From the NCBI GenBank assembly GCA_021372185.1, contig JAJFUY010000325.1, forward strand, positions 1 to 7,146: DNA of 7,146 bases, read 5' to 3'. How positions within the stretch are numbered: position 1 is the first letter of the stretch; each line of letters starts with the position of its first letter. Position numbers and translations under genes: made by a program. The notes under the pieces were generated by a model. It saw nothing but the letters and a program-made list of their open reading frames with translations, was not told where the DNA came from and did not search any database. Positions 5,125-7,146 of the stretch are shown one piece after another. The stretch is from Chlamydiales bacterium. Lineage in GTDB: Bacteria > Chlamydiota > Chlamydiia > Chlamydiales > FEN-1388.

Positions 5125-6135
5125 ATGACAAGCTGCCATGTTGAAGAGAAAATAAAGTCAAAAAATCTCAAGGTTCTAAGCCAGCTCCAAGGGCTTATCA
5201 CTTATCTCAATCAGATGGTGATTGGACAAGAAGTGCTTGTAAATAGGCTGATTGTTGCGCTATTGGCAGATGGGCATCTGCTTGTTGAGGGCGCTCCGGG
5301 ATTAGCCAAAACGCGTGCTATTAAAGTGCTATGTAATGGGCTTGAAAGTAGTTTTCACAGGGTTCAGTTTACTCCAGATCTCCTTCCAGCTGATTTAACG
5401 GGCACAGAAATTTATAGAATGGAAACTGGTGTTTTTGAATTTCAGAAGGGGCCACTGTTTCACAACCTCATCTTAGCAGATGAAATCAACCGCGCCCCTG
5501 CCAAAGTGCAGTCTGCTCTTTTAGAGGCCATGGCAGAAAGGCAAATTACTGTTGGCAAACACACCTATACACTTCCCAAGCTCTTTTTGGTGATGGCCAC
5601 ACAAAATCCGATAGAGCAAGAAGGCACCTATCCCCTCCCAGAAGCGCAGCTTGATCGCTTCCTTTTAAAAGTCAACGTAGGCTACCCAGATCCAGAAAAA
5701 GAAATTGAAATACTCAACCTTGTCCTAAATGAAGCGCGTGCCAAACAAGAAGATGTACCGCTTATGGGCCCTAAACTTACTCAAGATGACATTTTTGCCG
5801 CGAGAGAAGCGGTGCTCGATGTATTTCTTGGTATCAATATCCAAAAATACATTGTTGAGCTGATACTCGCCACCCGCAATCCGGGCAAATATGGAGCCGA
5901 TATTGGCGACTGGATCCAGTATGGAGCAAGCCCACGAGCTGGCATAAGCCTTGCACGGGCAGCAAAAGCCCTTGCCTTTTTACAAGGATCTGATTTTGTT
6001 GGGCCAGAACATGTCCAAGCACTAGCTAAAGACGTTCTTTGCCATAGAATCATTCTCTCATATAAAGCAGAAGCTGAAGGTGTGACACCTGAAATTTGTA
6101 TTGATGAACTGTTAGCAAGGGTTGCAGTGCCTTAA
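5125..6135 (+). CDS. MoxR-family AAA+ ATPase (MRP-type chaperone)
   Basis: The product has 336 residues counted from the ATG (338 if the TTG at 5119 is used), normal for the family. MoxR proteins are cytoplasmic AAA+ ATPases thought to act as chaperones for the VWA-domain proteins encoded beside them. All key motifs are present. The Walker A is GAPGLAKT (56-63) and the Walker B is LILADEINRA (115-124). Sensor 1 is VMATQNP (156-162), the arginine-finger region is EAQLDRF (173-179), and sensor 2 is GASPRA (267-272). The opening helix before VIGQE (33-37) is typical. A good extended -10 promoter lies just upstream, and the gene is first in an operon whose next start codon directly abuts its stop. 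Nothing suggests loss of activity. Confidence 0.95.
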   Translation: MTSCHVEEKIKSKNLKVLSQLQGLITYLNQMVIGQEVLVNRLIVALLADGHLLVEGAPGLAKTRAIKVLCNGLESSFHRVQFTPDLLPADLTGTEIYRMETGVFEFQKGPLFHNLILADEINRAPAKVQSALLEAMAERQITVGKHTYTLPKLFLVMATQNPIEQEGTYPLPEAQLDRFLLKVNVGYPDPEKEIEILNLVLNEARAKQEDVPLMGPKLTQDDIFAAREAVLDVFLGINIQKYIVELILATRNPGKYGADIGDWIQYGASPRAGISLARAAKALAFLQGSDFVGPEHVQALAKDVLCHRIILSYKAEAEGVTPEICIDELLARVAVP

Positions 6136-7029
6136 ATGAGAACGGGCTCTAGTTGTGTTACGGTAACGCTTACCGAATTACTCCTTCTTTCAAAAAATGC
6201 TCGAGAGATCTCTCTTGGCAATTTTATCTCAAGTGGCCAAAAGTCTGGCCAGCAGCACTCGCGCCTTCTTGGACGCGGTATGGAGTTTGCAGAAAGTAGA
6301 CGCTATGCAATAGGGGATGAGAGCCGTAATATCGACTGGAGAGTAACTGCTAGAACAGGTCATGCCCACACAAAGCTCTTTACAGCCGAAAAAGAGCGCC
6401 AAGTACATCTTTTTGTCGACATGCGCTCTAGTATGTTTTTTGCCACAAAAGGGGTCTTTAAAGCGGTTCAGGCAGCGTTGATGGGAGCCCACATTGCCTG
6501 GAATAGTGTTTTGACTGGCAATAAGCTGGGTGGCGTGATTTTTAATGATTCAGAGCACTTTGAATGTAGACCTTGTCTTGGAAAACGCGGCGTACTCCCC
6601 TTTCTTGAAAAGCTCTCTGAGATGTTTACAAAACCAATAAAGAGCCCTTCTCATTCTGCTATGGATGCCCCATTAGAGCATTTACAAAGAGTGGTTCCAA
6701 GTGGAAGCCTTGTATGTATCTTAAGTGATTTCCGCCATTTTACTGAGGCTCATAAACAGATTGTACTTGAGCTTGCCAAGCATTCTGAGATTCGCCTTTT
6801 ATTTTTTTATGACCCGATTGAAGTAACACTTCCCAAAAATGGTCTGTACCCTATTTCTGAAGGTGAAACAAATATGCTCGTAAACACTTTTGATAAGCAA
6901 GCATGCGAACAGTATCGCCAGCAGTTTGTCACAAGAAAAAACCATGTTATCTCCATGAGTCACTATAGAAACGTGCGGTTTATGGAATGCAAAACTGAAG
7001 ATGACTATTTACATTTGTTACGATCATGA
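6136..7029 (+). CDS. DUF58 domain protein with VWA-like fold, MoxR partner
   Basis: The product has 297 residues and no membrane segment, the short cytoplasmic form of the family seen in proteobacterial MoxR operons. The signature runs from G46 to R69 (GRGMEFAESRRYAIGDESRN, then IDWR). It is followed by TKLFTAEKER (79-88) and a VWA-like segment, LFVDMRSSM (92-100). The canonical MIDAS D-x-S-x-S reads D95-M-R97-S-S99, so the middle serine is Arg, and metal binding may be altered. The C-terminal half continues as an alternating strand/helix fold (SLVCILSDFRHF at 191-202). The ATG follows the MoxR TAA with no gap. AAGGG at 6117-6121 is rather far upstream, so translation is probably coupled to MoxR. 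The product is inferred to be a client or partner of the MoxR ATPase in an envelope or stress module. Its stop codon overlaps the next start. Confidence 0.93.
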   Translation: MRTGSSCVTVTLTELLLLSKNAREISLGNFISSGQKSGQQHSRLLGRGMEFAESRRYAIGDESRNIDWRVTARTGHAHTKLFTAEKERQVHLFVDMRSSMFFATKGVFKAVQAALMGAHIAWNSVLTGNKLGGVIFNDSEHFECRPCLGKRGVLPFLEKLSEMFTKPIKSPSHSAMDAPLEHLQRVVPSGSLVCILSDFRHFTEAHKQIVLELAKHSEIRLLFFYDPIEVTLPKNGLYPISEGETNMLVNTFDKQACEQYRQQFVTRKNHVISMSHYRNVRFMECKTEDDYLHLLRS

Positions 7030-7146
7030 CACAAAAACTGCTACAAGAGCTACCACTACGAGACATTCATCTACCGCATCCCATCTCCTGGTGGCCTCTT
7101 GCATCAGAATGCTGGCTTTTAGTTGCCATAAGTGTACTTCTTATAA
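7026..7146 (+). CDS. Partial gene: DUF4381 membrane protein (3' end outside window)
   Basis: Forty codons are visible from an ATG at 7026, whose bases overlap the DUF58 stop as ATGA. The segment LPLRDIHLPHPISWWPLA (residues 9-26) is the hallmark N-terminus of DUF4381, which normally reads LRDIHLP-x-PISWWPxAPGWW. The hydrophobic stretch that follows (CWLLVAISVLLI) is the beginning of the single transmembrane helix expected near the N-terminus. There is no clear ribosome site, so translation is likely coupled to DUF58. In this operon type the protein is thought to join the membrane part of the complex, with VWA-domain genes next downstream. Only the first third or less of a usual member is present. 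Confidence 0.88.
   Translation, partial: MTQKLLQELPLRDIHLPHPISWWPLASECWLLVAISVLLI

Overview
This 7.1-kb window looks like ordinary bacterial chromosome from a Gram-negative organism of moderate GC (a little over 40 % by eye). The lineage cannot be fixed from the sequence. The order MoxR ATPase, short DUF58 protein, DUF4381 protein is the form of the Bat/aerotolerance-type operon common in Proteobacteria. A large exported beta-helix protein and a stand-alone AAA_14/DUF4143 ATPase are frequent in host-associated lineages (Legionella-like gammaproteobacteria, Dependentiae, Chlamydiae). That placement is inference only.

Layout. (1) Positions 1-495, minus strand: the first 165 residues of a gene that runs off the left edge. 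It resembles the winged-helix/dimerisation domain at the front of small-molecule O-methyltransferases. (2) Positions 586-1455, plus strand: a full-length LysR-family regulator of the CrgA-like type, divergent from the first gene. The 90-bp gap holds a 34-bp imperfect palindrome in which two face-to-face promoters are embedded. (3) Positions 1433-2758, minus strand: an AAA_14/DUF4143 ATPase whose 3' end overlaps the end of the LysR gene by 23 bp. Its promoter region carries two further dyads. (4) Positions 2846-2875: a strong intrinsic terminator for the gene upstream of it on the minus strand. (5) Positions 2888-4963, minus strand: a 691-residue exported right-handed beta-helix protein with a His/Cys-rich N-terminal linker, a register of cysteines along the coils, and a Lys/Ala/Arg-rich C-terminal tail. 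(6) Positions 4964-5124: a divergent promoter region. (7) From 5125 to the right edge, plus strand: MoxR, DUF58 and the beginning of DUF4381, joined by a zero-base junction and an ATGA overlap.

How the genes may work together. The LysR protein probably represses itself and controls the divergent methyltransferase-like gene through the shared palindrome. The MoxR, DUF58 and DUF4381 products form a known type of envelope-associated chaperone/stress module, whose VWA-domain and BatD-like members would be expected just beyond the right edge. The beta-helix protein and the AAA_14 ATPase each appear to be single transcription units. I see no RNA genes, insertion sequences, CRISPR arrays or phage genes, and no clear new multi-gene system. 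The points most worth a second look are the architecture of the beta-helix protein and the palindromic switch at 516-549.
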